From contig NC_091121.1 of NCBI RefSeq assembly GCF_040183065.1, positions 38,536,287 to 38,600,286 on the forward strand: DNA of 64,000 nucleotides, given 5' to 3'. The notes beneath the pieces were generated by a model. That model was not told the origin of the DNA and made no database searches. It saw only the letters and a program-made list of their open reading frames with translations. This stretch comes from Periplaneta americana (lineage: Eukaryota; Arthropoda; Insecta; Blattodea; Blattidae). This document shows, piece after piece, positions 45,370-55,849 of this stretch (the first letter of the stretch is position 1; each line of letters opens with the position of its first letter). The translations under genes and the position numbers were made by a program.

Positions 45370-45890
45370 TATCATTCACATACGTAATAGAAACACTTCA
45401 TCAATGCTGACATCTTCCTCGGCCCTCGTTTCCAAAACCCTTTCATAAGTACTAGGCTCATTCTCTCATGAAGTATAGGATATAGTTGTTCCCACAAGGC
45501 GAAGAACTTCAGAAGGAACTTAATATGAATAACAACGCTTTTGGACACAACATATTCCAAACTTGACGTTCAAAATAGCCGACAATGTTTCTGTTTCCAT
45601 CCTGTTCTACTGTTTTTAACGAAACTGACTTGACTGAAAACTCTCTACTTCAGCATTCGAATGGAGCAAAGTTAACGCAGAAAATACCAAAGAAACCAAC
45701 TCTGCGTAAGGGTTTTCTCCTGCTGCATCTTTATATCTATTAACCTCTTGCCAAAATTCAATTGTGGAAGACTTATTTATCCACTTTTGGAAACTTATAT
45801 TTCGCCATTGATTTTCTATTTTATCAACATTAGATTGAAATCCTAAAGCCAGGAGGAACAGAAGACAAGGAGACAAGTTAAAGCTGGTTC
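45370..45890 (-). pseudogene. hAT transposase C-terminal region, decayed
   Basis: On the minus strand, 45876-45620 reads K-W-I-N-K-S-S-T-I-E-F-W-Q-E-V, then F-S-A-L-T-L-L-H-S-N-A-E-V-E-S. The L-x-x-x-x-S-N-A-x-x-E-R pattern is the signature of the hAT dimerisation domain, here with E-R changed to E-S. Downstream frames, interrupted, still show cysteine/tyrosine positions of the family tail. It is a different lineage from the hAT fragment at 2-265. Confidence 0.7.
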
Positions 45891-45945
45891 ACAATAAACC
45901 GGGAATGAAAACGACGAGAATGGAAATATTGTTAAAATAAATGTA

Positions 45946-45994
45946 TTTAAATGTGAGCATTAACAATTAACTATTGTGAATGCTCACATTTAAA
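45946..45994. repeat. Perfect 16-bp inverted repeat
   Basis: TTTAAATGTGAGCATT (45946-45961) and AATGCTCACATTTAAA (45979-45994) with a 17-bp spacer. It follows GCTGGTTCACAATAAACCGG (45885-45904), which I associate with an insect MITE. The whole is likely a truncated copy of that element. Confidence 0.7.
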
Positions 45995-46303
45995 CACTAC
46001 ACAAGATATTGATGAAGGGATAAAAATTTTTCTCAGATACCGTGCTAGATTCTTACAGCAAAGTTTCCCACTTTTCCGAAGAAGATATCACTGACACAAC
46101 TGATAATACAGAACTCATATTCCTCATAAAAGCAAAGCACAGAGCACGAAAAAAATGGCAAGATACTGCTGACCCGCAGTCAAAAAGATGCTACAATAGA
46201 CTGAACAAAGCCGTCTGAAATAAAACTAAACTTCATAACATTTCTCAGTTTGAATCAGTAGTAAAGGAAATATCTGAAAACCTAGATAAGATGTGGACCT
46301 TAC

Positions 46304-46513
46304 ACAAAAGATTGTTTATTTTATTGGGTTATTTTACGACGCTGTATCAACATCTAGGTTATTTAGCATCTGAATGATATGAAGGTGATAATGCTGGTGA
46401 AATGAGTCCGGGGTCCAGCACCGAAAGTTACCCAGCATTTGCTTGTATTGGGTTGAGGAAAAACCCCGGAAAAAACCTCAACCAGGTAACTTGCCCCGAT
46501 ACAAAAGATTGTT
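46304..46513 (-). repeat. SINE family B inserted in the Jockey LINE
   Basis: The body at 46317-46500 is flanked by ACAAAAGATTGTT (46304-46316 and 46501-46513). In minus orientation it carries the body (GGGTAACTTTCGGTGCTGG, GAGGTTTTTTCCGGGG) and tail of family B, but its tRNA head is missing. The insertion is 5'-truncated. It interrupts the LINE frame between the D-K-M-W-T-L-H-K-R-L and L-E-K-I-T-K-T segments. Confidence 0.88.
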
Positions 46514-47048
46514 AGAAAAAATAACAAAGACATCAAACACAACAATAAAATACGAGGCAGGAAGAGTACATTATTCCCCAATAGATAAAGTAAACATTAT
46601 TGCTCACTCCTTAGAAAACAGATTTACATCGCATACCTCTCCAATCAATCAGACATTTATTGATAATATAGAATGTCAAGTTCAACAATATCTCAGCCTT
46701 TTATCAACAAATACTACTACTCCAACATCACCATCAGAGTTAAAATCTATAATTGCGGAACTCAAACGCAAGAAATCTGCAGGACCTGATAAAGGGACAT
46801 CAGAAATGCTTGTGTATATTCCAAAAAATGCTACTACATATCTTACAAAAATATAAAACACTTGGCTAAAATTGCAGTATTTTCCTAAAGCCTGGAAATA
46901 CGCTCACAAAGTCACTTTTCCCAAATCAAGGAAAGCTTCAATGATTCCAAATAACAGAAGACCGATTAGTCTACTGAACATTCAAGGAAAAATTCTAGAG
47001 AAAATTATTGCAATTAGTTTTCTACCAATTCTTCAAATTCCATCAAGA

Positions 47049-47336
47049 GTACAAAAGCCTCAAACTAGGAAGCTGCCTGGAGAGGAGAAGTAGTAGAGCT
47101 AACGGAGGGGGCCCACCTAGGCTCCGATACTCAGGTATAGTCATATTATCTGAAAAGTTGACCTCTTGACAATGTATTCAAGATGTACCCTCCCTATGCA
47201 GCCTTCTCAACTGTTATTAGAACTGAGCTGTACCGTTCTAGTCCACAGTGCACAGCAGTAGGCGGACAGTGGTAGGGGAGAAGTGCTCTATGCGCCTGCG
47301 CGAACAAGACAGCTTGCTAGTTTGAGGCATCTGTAC
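47049..47336. mobile_element. 288-bp MITE inserted in the Jockey LINE
   Basis: The ends are GTACAAAAGCCTCAAACTAG and CTAGTTTGAGGCATCTGTAC, ~27-bp imperfect inverted repeats continuing into AAGCTG/CAGCTT. Flanks are ATCAAGA (47042-47048) and ATCACGA (47337-47343), a probable 7-8-bp target duplication. It splits the reverse-transcriptase frame just before H-E-Q-F-G-F. It is GC-rich relative to its surroundings, with no coding capacity. hAT-like by target length, unproven. Confidence 0.75.
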
Positions 47337-48471
47337 ATCACGAACAGTTCGGCTTCAAGAAACATCATTCAACAATTCATCAACTTAAAAGAATCAAAAC
47401 CCATATTACAAATAACTTTCAAGCCGACCAACATAAATAGCTACATTTCTTGATATAGCATATGCTTTTGACACAGTTTGGCACTCGGGTCTTTTATTCA
47501 AATTAATTAAACTGCCAATAGATGATAGCCTTATTCACCTAATACATAGTTTCTTAACAGATAGAACTTTTCCAGTCAAAATGGATAGCACATTATCAAC
47601 AATCAAGAATATCAAAGCCGGAGTTCCACAGGGTTCCATCTTAGCACCACATTTATATTCAGTTTATGTACATGATATTCCATTGATTGCTGAATTCAAT
47701 ATGGGATTATACGCAGATGACACCACCTACTTCACCAGTGACACTTCAATCAACATTGCACAATGTACTATGCAAAAACAACTTAAAATATTGGAAATGT
47801 GGCTAAGAAACTGGAGAATAAAAGTAAATATAAGTAAAACTCAAGCCATCATTTTTACCAGAAGAAAGCCAAAAATGCCAGATCACCTCAATCTCTTCTC
47901 CGAAGATATGTACTATAAACAATCTGTCAAATATCTCGGCATTACACTTGATAAACAACTTCGATTTCATCACCATGTTGAAGCAGCTCGTAACAAAGCA
48001 TTAGCCAGATTCATTTATCTATATCCATTGTTGAAGTCACCTTACATCAAAACTTCCCTTGAAAAAAATCCTTTACACTTCTGTTATAAGATCTCAAATG
48101 ACCTATGGCTGCGAAATCTGGAGCAATGCAAAATTCCAAATTGTCAGACGTCTTCATGCTATACAGAGAAAAGTATCCCTAACTATCAATGGTGCAGACT
48201 ATAGAACCACCAATAAACAACTACAAGACATCCTTGAAATAGAATCATTCTACGACATTATACAGAAATTTACAGAAAACTTTCATAAAGACTTGCTGTG
48301 CCACCCCAACAAGAGTATAAAATAACAACTACTGTCAAGATCGGTCACTTCAAATAAAAATATAAATGTTCCTGCTTGTTAACTATCTCTGTTAAAGTAA
48401 AAGCCTTTTCAGTTGACACTTATGTACCATACATGTTCCTGTAAAAAAAAATAAATAAATAAAATAAATAT

Positions 48472-49017
48472 ATACAACTCTGAACAGGTCTAGTTGGTCT
48501 ATATCGATTATTTCGTTTGTATAGACTGTCGACAACTGATGACCATGATAAATATATTATAGGCCTTACGACCTTGACAAGTTCGGAACAAGGCAGCTAA
48601 TTATAGTTGCCACGTGGGCAAAGTGAAGAGATAAGATAAATCACACCTTTCTATTGAATAGAATTCAGTCTCTCGGCCACTGACTGGCCAGACAAAATCT
48701 CTTCTGTTTTTATATATTATTTTGTCGTGAATATTATTTATTTTATCAACTGAGTGTATAACATAATTTATCCGTTAATTGATATTTTACCGATGATAAA
48801 TCTAAAGAACAATGGAAAATAAGGGACTAAACACTGAAAAATAAATAAAATAAAAAGAGAATTTGACGTTCATAATTATAATATGTTGTCGGAGTTTTAT
48901 TATACTTTACTTTGAATTATTTTAACTTGCACCACAAAAACGTATGAAAATTAATGTTAACATTACCTATTTAGTTATGATAGTAGTATATTGGAAAATT
49001 TGTGCATATAGCCTGAT
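48472..49017. other. No gene recognised
   Basis: AT-rich sequence between two LINE insertions; nothing supported. Confidence 0.45.
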
Positions 49018-49519
49018 TACAATATATGTTGTTGTTGTTGTTTTCTAATGCCAGGCGTTTGACAAAGTCATTTGACCTCTTGCACTCCAATATTTTTCAA
49101 AGATATTATCATGACCAGCCACTGAAGCACAGATTTTGAGGTGTTCCGAATCCATTTCTTGGTTTGAGTTGCACAATGGGCAGTTAGGGGACTGATATAT
49201 TCCAATTCTATGCAGGTGTTTTGCCAAACAATCATGGCCTGTTGCCAATCTAAATGCAGCTATAGACAATTTTCGTGGTAAATCGGGAATTAACTGTGGA
49301 TTTTGATGCAGAGAGTTCCATTTTTTCCCTTGGGATTGAGTTATCAAATTTTGTTTGTTGAAGTCTAAGTATGTAGATTTAATAAATGTCTTCACAGAGT
49401 AATACGTAGATTTAGTAACAGGTCTGTAAGTAGCAGTGCTGCCCTTCTTTGCTAAAGCATCCGCATTCTCGTTTCCCAGGATTCCACAATGGGATGGTAC
49501 CCATTGGAATACAATATAT
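49018..49519 (-). mobile_element. 5'-truncated LINE (RNase H tail), (CAA)n end
   Basis: The body at 49028-49509 lies between TACAATATAT repeats (49018-49027 and 49510-49519). The minus strand encodes the end of the RNase H domain (decayed upstream, with G-N-E-N-A-D-A-L-A-K-K-G) and the zinc-binding tail with C-P-L-C. It ends W-H-stop, then (CAA)n. Same family as 30335-31431 but a different variant at the last RNase H motif. The 5' breakpoint falls where the element itself reads TACAAT, so microhomology may have helped. Confidence 0.88.
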
Positions 49520-49817
49520 AAGTAATCCTATCCTATCCTAAGCAATGGTAGTCTTGTTTATTTCATACTTACATGTTCGTACAATTATACAAAAACAATA
49601 ATAATCTAGTTTGCAGCCTGTGATATTGTCTCGTATAGGCCTACTTATGAACAAAGAAGACTACACTGGAAAAAACTAATGTTTTCCTTGGAAATAACCA
49701 TGTAACTGAGCTTAAATCTGACTTCACAGATTCATTATATATACAAATAAAAACCGCGAGAAAGAAAATTCCCCTGATCTCATCCAATCCAACGCTTTCA
49801 ATAAATTTTCGTAAATT

Positions 49818-50093
49818 AATCCCAGTGCTTTTTTTTAGTGGGTTATTTTACGACACTTTATCAACATCTTAGGTTATTTAGTGTCTGAATGAGATGGTGA
49901 TAATGCCGGTGAAATGAGTCCAGCGTCCAGCACCGAAAGTTACCCAGCATTTGCTCATATTGGGTTGAGGGAAAACCCCGGAAAAAAACCTCAACCAGGT
50001 AACTTGTTCCAACTGGGAATCGAACCCAGGCCGCCTGGTTTCGCGGCCAGACACGCTAACCGTTACTCCACAAGTGTGGACAATCCCAGTGCT
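49818..50093 (-). repeat. tRNA-derived SINE, family B, with target duplication
   Basis: The body at 49830-50081 is flanked by AATCCCAGTGCT (49818-49829 and 50082-50093). On the minus strand it has a full tRNA-like head (TAACGGTTAGCGTGTCTGGC, B box GGTTCGATTCCC), the GAGGTTTTTTTCCGGGG body and the CCACTAAAAAAAA tail. It is the best-preserved family B copy and is inserted in the left end of the next inverted-repeat element. Confidence 0.9.
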
Positions 50094-50245
50094 CCAAGGT
50101 TGCCCGCAGGATCCAATCTCAGTGGTAGCAAGATGGTTAGAAAATTAGAGGAAACGGATGGACGAGGAGAGAGAAAATTGAACATGAAAAATAGCCAGTT
50201 CTGAAATCTGCTACCACTGGTTACCCCCTGTGGGCGCCCTTGCAG
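50088..50245. mobile_element. Short inverted-repeat element, probable hAT MITE
   Basis: The left part, CAGTGCTCCAAGGTTGCCCG and CTCAGTGGTAGCA, faces TGCTACCACTGG and GGGCGCCCTTGCAGTG on the right. Length is ~155 bp. The target duplication is obscured by the SINE insertion at its left edge. Confidence 0.5.
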
Positions 50246-50249
50246 TGCT

Positions 50250-50521
50250 CCCATTCTAAAAGCCTTACCCAAAACTCACAAGAACCCATTAACTATGAGA
50301 CTCATAGCAAACAGTCACAATATACCTAATCGAAAAATTAATAAATTTCTACATAACTTCATAAAACAACATATTTCATTGGAAAATACATTTACCATTA
50401 AAAACACAAAATATTTAGTAAAATTGCTAACAAAATTAAAACCTTCAAACAAAACCAAAATGTTTTCACTTGATGTTTCAAATTTGTATATCAACATTGA
50501 CAAAACTTTGATCATAACATG
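50250..50521 (+). pseudogene. Penelope-like reverse transcriptase fragment
   Basis: The frame reads L-P-K-T-H-K-N-P, M-R-L-I-A-N-S, K-I-N-K-F-L-H-N, T-F-T-I-K-N-T and S-L-D-V-S-N-L-Y-I-N-I. It resembles the L-P-K-x-H-K-P...L-R-P-I-V...T-Y-x-I-K-N...S-F-D-V-x-x-L-F-T-N-I-P blocks of Penelope-like elements. It is cut by the MITE cluster starting at 50534. A possible continuation (T-D-T-Q-L-N-P-K-L-I-N) reappears at ~51685. Endonuclease and later domains are not seen. Confidence 0.7.
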
Positions 50522-50533
50522 AACAAAACTTAT

Positions 50534-51678
50534 GGCTCATTCACAATGAAAATTAAACATAACGTAAGCGTTAACTTAAGAATATAAACGTTACAGTAAA
50601 ATCAATAAGTCATAAGGCTCATTCACAATGAACATTAAACATAACCGTAACATAAACACAGAAGTTTGCGCCCAGGCTACCAAATGGGACCATTCACAAT
50701 GATTCACATAAGCATTGACATAAACATTACCGTAAGATGTTAACATGAAAGTTTGCAAACTCCAAACTTTCATGCTTATGCTTACGTGATTTGCAAACAG
50801 AACACAATCGTGAAGCGCTGAAGTATACGACAATATGGGGAAATGGCGTTGTTGTTATGTTTCCATGGTTACCAAGTATGTTTGCGGTTATGTTTATGTT
50901 CCCATCGTGAATGATGGTATGACTTCTTGATTTTACTGTAATGTTAAGTTAAAGTTTACGTTATGTTTAATTTTCATTGTGAATGAGCCTTAAGTCATAA
51001 GGCTCATTCACAATGAACATTAAACATAACCGTAACATAAACACAGAAGTTTACGCCCAGGCTACCAAATGGGATCATTCACAATGATTCACATAAGCAT
51101 TGACATAAACATTACCGTAAGACGTTAACATGAAAGTTTGCATACTCCAAACTTTCATGCTTATGCTTACGTGATTTGCAAACAGAACACAATCGTGGAG
51201 TGCTGAAGTATACGACAGAATATGAGGAAATGGCGTTGTTGTTATGTTTCCATGGTTACCAAGTATGTTTGCGGTTATGTTTATGTTCCTATCGTGAATG
51301 ATGGTATGACTTCTTGATTTTAATGTAACGTTTATATTCTTAAGTTAACGCTTACGTTATGTTTAATTTTCATTGTGAATGAGCCTATACTATCATTCAC
51401 GATGGGAACATAAACATAACAGCAAACATACTTGGTAACCATGAAACATAACAACGACGCCATTTCCTCATTCTGTCATATACTTCAGCGCTCCACGATT
51501 GTGTTCTGTTTGCAAATCACATAAGCATAAGCATGAAAGTTTGGAGTTTGCAAACTTTCATGTTAACGTCTTACGGTAATGTTTATGTGAATCATTGTGA
51601 ATGATCCCATTTGGTAGCCTGGGTGCAAACTTCTGTGTTTATGTTACGGTTATGTTTAATTTTCATTGTGAATGGGCC
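50534..51678. mobile_element. Nested MITE cluster: two tandem copies inside an inverted third
   Basis: The element ends are GGCTCATTCACAATGAA and TTCATTGTGAATGAGCC. Copy 1 is 50616-50989 (374 bp). Copy 2 is 51001-51385 (385 bp), same orientation. They are separated by 11 bp ending AAGTCATAA, which also precedes copy 1. A third copy in opposite orientation is split: 50534-50615 on the left and 51386-51678 on the right. Its two pieces rejoin at the CATCATTCACGA region seen intact in the other copies. Internal inverted segments (CAAACTCCAAACTTTCATG) recur. No coding capacity. Superfamily not assigned. Confidence 0.85.
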
Positions 51679-51682
51679 TTTA

Positions 51683-51775
51683 CTGACACCCAGTTAAACC
51701 CAAAGTTGATAAATCAAACAATTCATTTATTGAATGTTTGATAGAATCCTATACTCAGTAACATAAGTTTCAAGA
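51683..51775 (+). pseudogene. Possible continuation of the Penelope-like fragment
   Basis: A short frame (T-D-T-Q-L-N-P-K-L-I-N-Q, then F-I-E-C-L-I-E-S-Y-T-Q) directly follows the MITE cluster. Its content fits the region after the D-V-x-N-L-Y box in Penelope-like reverse transcriptases. It is too short for certainty. Confidence 0.35.
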
Positions 51776-51888
51776 TAATGTGTACATTTTCTTTAAAAAA
51801 GCTCTTCATATCTTTACTATTTATCTTTTACTTTAGTTTCCAACATTTCTTTCAGTGCGACGAAAGGATTCCCAATTCTGCTTTCAAA

Positions 51889-52050
51889 CAGTGGCGCCAA
51901 CTTATATGGGCTCGTGTGGTCCAAGCCCATCCAATAATTTATCGTGTTATCATTATACTTATGATATTTAACCCTAGATCAGGGATTTAACTTATACTGT
52001 ACCTCAAATGTTTGAGCCCACCCAGTGCATTCCATAAGTTGTCGCCACTG
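51889..52050. mobile_element. hAT MITE (162 bp)
   Basis: The ends are CAGTGGCGCCAACTTAT and ATAAGTTGTCGCCACTG, inverted repeats with one mismatch. Flanks are CTTTCAAA and CTTCCAAT, 6 of 8 matching, consistent with an aged 8-bp target duplication. GGGCTC / GAGCCC pairs extend the inverted repeat inward. Confidence 0.82.
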
Positions 52051-52605
52051 CTTCCAATAGTGCCACACTCACCACTGCAATAAAACAGCTTAAATTTATC
52101 ACTTACCAACTCACTACTACATTCCACGTTCCAATCCTCAATCTTCTTTTCTTCTCTGTTGGGTTGCTTCATAATGTGTCCTTTCCCAGCAATCCCCTCC
52201 TGGATATCCGAATGGGGGAATAGTTATTGTACAGAATCTTTTACCATGGAAAGACTCATCATGCCGTGTTTGCAGTTTTTCTTAGGAAAGATAAATGCAG
52301 TAGCTTCCCGTTGCTTTCCGCACACCACTCTCTCTTTTGCAATCTTAAAATAACACAGGGAGCCACAGTGTGGAGGTGAGGAGAGTGGATATGACTAATT
52401 ACGCCCTCCGGAATTTTCACCACAAGGATTAAATATCAGTTCTATCAGGGTTTTTGACCTGATCAGAGACTGGGAAATCGCAATTAGTTTTTGCCCCCCC
52501 CTCCCCTCCCCGAGCCAGGAGTAGATGTTTTAATTTCAGAGTTGTACAGGCAGATACACTTTCCCGAATAATGCCTTTGTTTTTGTCAGTGTTTTGTTTT
52601 ACCTT
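52051..52605. other. No gene recognised
   Basis: It includes a short poly-C/CCCCTCCCC patch at 52494-52510. Nothing else is supported. Confidence 0.45.
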
Positions 52606-53403
52606 TATAAGGTTCGTTCCAACAACAGTCAGGAACCGTCCGTAACTATCGTGAGCATGTGCAGTACAGAAAAAGCGTTCCAACACAATCCGAACCAGTC
52701 CTGAACCGGAAACATGTACTGCAGTCGGGCGTCCCAACAAACTTTTGACACGGGTTCGGAACGGTCAGAAATACTCAGTGCACTGAGGCATGTACGGAAG
52801 AGTACGTCAGACGCGCATGCGCATAAGCTAACCATCTCCTGGACACTGAAGAAAGACATGATCGACTGTTCACATCAGTGAGGTTAAGATGAAAAGTGAC
52901 ACTGCAGGCGAATAATAAAACTAGAGATTTATTTAAATTCTCGCCAAAAAGAAAGAGAATGGAAGTTATTTGGATATTGAAATAGTTAATTACAATTTCA
53001 ACATGCAGCTTTGATTAAAAGTATAATAAATAACGTATATAAATTAATAATTAAAACAAAAAGAATCATTTTTAGATGAGAATCCCCCAGTACACGACAT
53101 TGAATTATCAGAATTCTTGCCTTCCATATTTTTTGTCATCTTTTTATAGAAAATGATCGAAATTCTATTTTCTGCAATTAGAATTAGCTGCGAAACGATA
53201 ATAATTAAGCATCCCGTTCTTAGCAAAGATGATCACAGTTATGGCATCTCTGGATTTAGTACATAACGATCCATGAAAGCGTTCCAACAGCGTCCAGTCC
53301 AGTTTCAATCCCATAGCAGATGCTCAACTAGCGCACGCGCATAAGATGGTACAGGAACCGTACATGAACTGATCCATGAACCACTTGTTGGAACAAACTT
53401 ATA
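52606..53403. mobile_element. ~800-bp TIR DNA transposon relic
   Basis: The left end is TATAAGGTTCGTTCCAACAA and the right end TTGTTGGAACAAACTTATA. Inside both ends are AGGAACCGT-type blocks and GCGCATGCGC/GCGCACGCGC. The outer TATA could be either the terminus or a target duplication. No transposase is recognisable. Confidence 0.78.
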
Positions 53404-53860
53404 GTAAATCTTTATTTCAGTTTTCAGAAGGTTTGTGTTTTTCTTATCTCCTTAGGAACAATCAAAGAATAAAGTTCTAAACCCTATTTTATATACACAC
53501 TTCTGTGGTTTGAATTCTTTATTTAACATCCTTTTGAACAAAGAAATCTGTTCAGACATGATGAGACATGGCAACAACGAAGCAATGCTGAAATAAAAAT
53601 GGTACGGAAAAGTCTTAGTATTCGAAGAAAGCACAGTCACTACACCAAAAATCACATAGAAATGATGGGGATCAAATCCCAGTCCTTCTGGTTAGAAACC
53701 GTCAGCAAAATGACTAAGCATGATTAGCCCAATTTTGGCTTGGAGCCTTTAGAAATTATAACCACAGATTTTAGCACAACGTAATGTGGAACAAACGAAA
53801 ATTAAAATGGGCAGAGTTCATCTCATATTTCCCATTATGTTAGTTACAAACATTAAACAT
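53404..53860. other. No gene recognised; tRNA-like box on minus strand
   Basis: A short minus-strand segment near 53655-53700 (GGGATTTGATCCCC) looks like a SINE B box. No body or target repeat could be drawn. It is downstream of the BRD7/9 gene. Confidence 0.35.
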
Positions 53861-53866
53861 TTTATT
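53861..53866 (-). promoter_or_regulatory. Candidate polyadenylation signal of Brd7-9
   Basis: TTTATT on the + strand is AATAAA on the minus strand, about 205 nt past the stop codon at 54070. It is a plausible 3' end; the hexamer alone is weak evidence. Confidence 0.4.
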
Positions 53867-54069
53867 CGAGATTCTAGAACTCATGTCCATCTCGGAATTA
53901 AAATTTTTTAACATTTCCTTTAAAAATGAAATAAAAATCACGGTCACCTGTTATATACACATATCAGACTTCTGTCTTCGAGAAAAAATGCAAGAAAAAC
54001 ACAATACCAAGCCTTCAAACAAGGTACAATGCCCATCGGAATGAGGTGAAATTACTAAGTTCAGTTAAT

Positions 54070-54545
54070 TCAGGATTCTGAGAGTATTTCTTCTATAGTC
54101 CTGTCGTCTTGTAATGGCGAATTACTAAGAGCAGGTTCACTTTCTAGAAATTCACGTAATTCTGATTCAAGATCAGGAACTTCTGGTTCTTCCTCTGCCT
54201 CAGCTTGGGAAGACGTACCCTCAACGTCAACTTCTTCTACCATAGGCTCACTTGGTGTAGATTCATTAAGAATTCCAGACACTTCTGTATTTGAAGTGTT
54301 TCCAGGTCCATTTTCACAGGTTGATGTCACTCCATCAGTTGTGTTAGTGCCAGAATTCTGTCGCTGTTCCCCATCATCATGATTGACATCTCCTGGTGAT
54401 GTCTCTGCATCTACAACTTCTGCAGGGGAAGAAGGCGATGCTGCAGGTAAAATTCCCATAGCCTTTCTCAAGGACTGAACTGGAGCAATTATGACTGGGT
54501 CCACCTTCTTGGCCATATCCTTGAGGCTTTCAGTAATCTTCTCCG
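54070..54545 (-). CDS. Brd7-9: BRD7/BRD9-like protein, terminal exon (acidic C-terminus)
   Basis: Minus-strand exon. The acceptor TTTCCTGTTTCTAG lies before 54545 and TGA is at 54072-54070; phase 1 in, 476 nt. It opens A-E-K-I-T-E-S-L-K-D-M-A-K-K, then D-P-V-I-I-A-P-V-Q-S-L-R-K-A-M-G-I-L. About 110 residues of Ser/Thr/Glu-rich low-complexity acidic sequence follow. It ends L-R-E-F-L-E-S-E-P and T-I-E-E-I-L-S-E-S. The tail itself is not well conserved; membership rests on phase and order with the upstream exons. An ATG-initiated reading from 54564 would include intron and is not expected. Confidence 0.85.
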
Positions 54546-54598
54546 CTAGAAACAGGAAATACATATTTCAGTTACCTTCGTTCATAGAATATGCACAT

Positions 54599-54999
54599 CA
54601 GAGGTCTGCATCGGACGTTTTCGCTCGAGCGCCAAGTAGTTCATAGCATAATCCGATAGGTAGCGCACATGCATGATGGGTAAAATTGTCGCGAGTGATA
54701 AATCCTCGAACGGTATAAGCCGAGCATTAGACATTTGTTCTTGTTACAGTGATGAACTGAGTAGTAACATCATAGATGTTTATCATTTCAAAACTTTGCA
54801 GTGTTTAACTAACCTCTCCATAGTACAACTACAAAACTTGCTTTAAAATGTAATATAAATGTTGTACGTAAATGTTTTTTTTTCCACACAGGAGTGATTT
54901 TGTTTTTGCCACATCTGATAGATGTTATTGGATGTAAATGTAATTATTATAAACGGAGAACACAATCACGATAATGCAAGAAATGTATAAAGTTTTCTA

Positions 55000-55049
<50 letters not shown>

Positions 55050-55583
55050 CTCTAATAATTAGTTGTATCAAACTTTGCGTCTGTAACAGTTGTGCAGCAT
55101 GATTATTCGTTTTATTCTATTTTCTGTGACGTTATCTCTGTACTAATATTATTAATTTACTGCTATATAATAATATTTTGTAAAATGTTTCTACATTGTC
55201 GCAGTATATAGGCAGAACACTATGTATGGACCTATCATATTATACATGTGGTAAATCAAATATTGAATAATTATTAATTAGGAATAATAACTGTATATCG
55301 AAGTTTTTCATACTATTTTATTTACAACTTCATGTTACTGTTTTGGTACGTTCCATTAGACATTTGTCATAAACGCAAAAAATAAAGCCTTATTTTTACC
55401 GTGTGAGCAAAACATATGTGTATCTTATCTGTCGCCTTCCATACAAGATAAGACATGTCGGTGAGATGACCTTGTACTGTGCTTCTATTTATTGCGAGTG
55501 TATCACGACCGATCGTATCTCACTCGAGGGTGCGACATTCGACCAAGTTCAAGCGAGCGATTTAACTCCAATGCAGCACTCTG
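54599..55583. mobile_element. hAT element (985 bp) with perfect 8-bp target duplication
   Basis: The ends are CAGAGGTCTGCATCGGA and TCCAATGCAGCACTCTG (inverse CAGAGTGCTGCATTGGA). It is flanked by exact ATGCACAT copies at 54591-54598 and 55584-55591. The subtermini contain CGCTCGAGCG and CTCGAGGGTGCG. An (AAT)n tract lies at 55008-55049. No transposase frame. It is inserted in the last BRD7/9 intron only ~50 bp from the splice acceptor. Confidence 0.92.
55008..55049. repeat. (AAT)n microsatellite
   Basis: About 14 AAT units inside the hAT element. Confidence 0.95.
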
Positions 55584-55599
55584 ATGCACATAAATACCA

Positions 55600-55745
55600 A
55601 CCTTTTTCTGAAACCAGACATTCACCTCATGGTTGGAGAAAACCTCGGGAAAAAACCCAACCAGGTATCAGTTTAAGCGGGAATCGAATCCACGCCTGAA
55701 TACAACTCCAAATCGGCAGACAAGCACCTCAGCCAATTGAGCTAC
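55600..55745 (-). repeat. tRNA-derived SINE, family C (B-related)
   Basis: On the minus strand: a tRNA-like head TGCGTAGCTCAATTGGCTGA and a B-box-like GGATTCGATTCCC, then GGTTGGGTTTTTTCCCGAGG and CCAACCATGAGG. The body resembles family B's GAGGTTTTTTCC core. No target repeats found. Confidence 0.7.
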
Positions 55746-55849
55746 GCAGATGGCTGGCTGTCTTATTCTGGTCCTAGGTGTTAACGTAGAATTTATATAT
55801 TTTTGTTACACTATGCCAAAGCAAGTGAAATTACATTTATTACAACAGT

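Larger units (their letters stand above)
46005..48471 (+). pseudogene. Jockey-clade LINE, broken by two insertions
   Basis: Reverse-transcriptase blocks run left to right. First L-I-K-A-K-H-R-A-R-K-K-W, then I-A-E-L-K-R-K-K-S-A-G-P-D, R-P-I-S-L-L-N-I-Q-G-K and E-Q-F-G-F-K-K-H-H-S-T. Then A-G-V-P-Q-G-S-I-L-A-P, the active-site box Y-A-D-D-T, and Q-S-V-K-Y-L-G-I-T-L-D. The order and boxes fit Jockey. Stops and frameshifts occur (46219, 46857, 48050). A SINE (46317-46500) and a MITE (47049-47336) are inserted in it. The 3' end is an A/T-rich AAATAAATAAATAAAAT run at ~48441-48471. Confidence 0.88.

Noticed and set aside
1642-50081. tRNA genes at the B-box-containing sites
   Set aside because: Each B box is followed by a SINE body and usually a tail with target duplication; cloverleaf pairing is degenerate. 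No stand-alone tRNA gene is supported.
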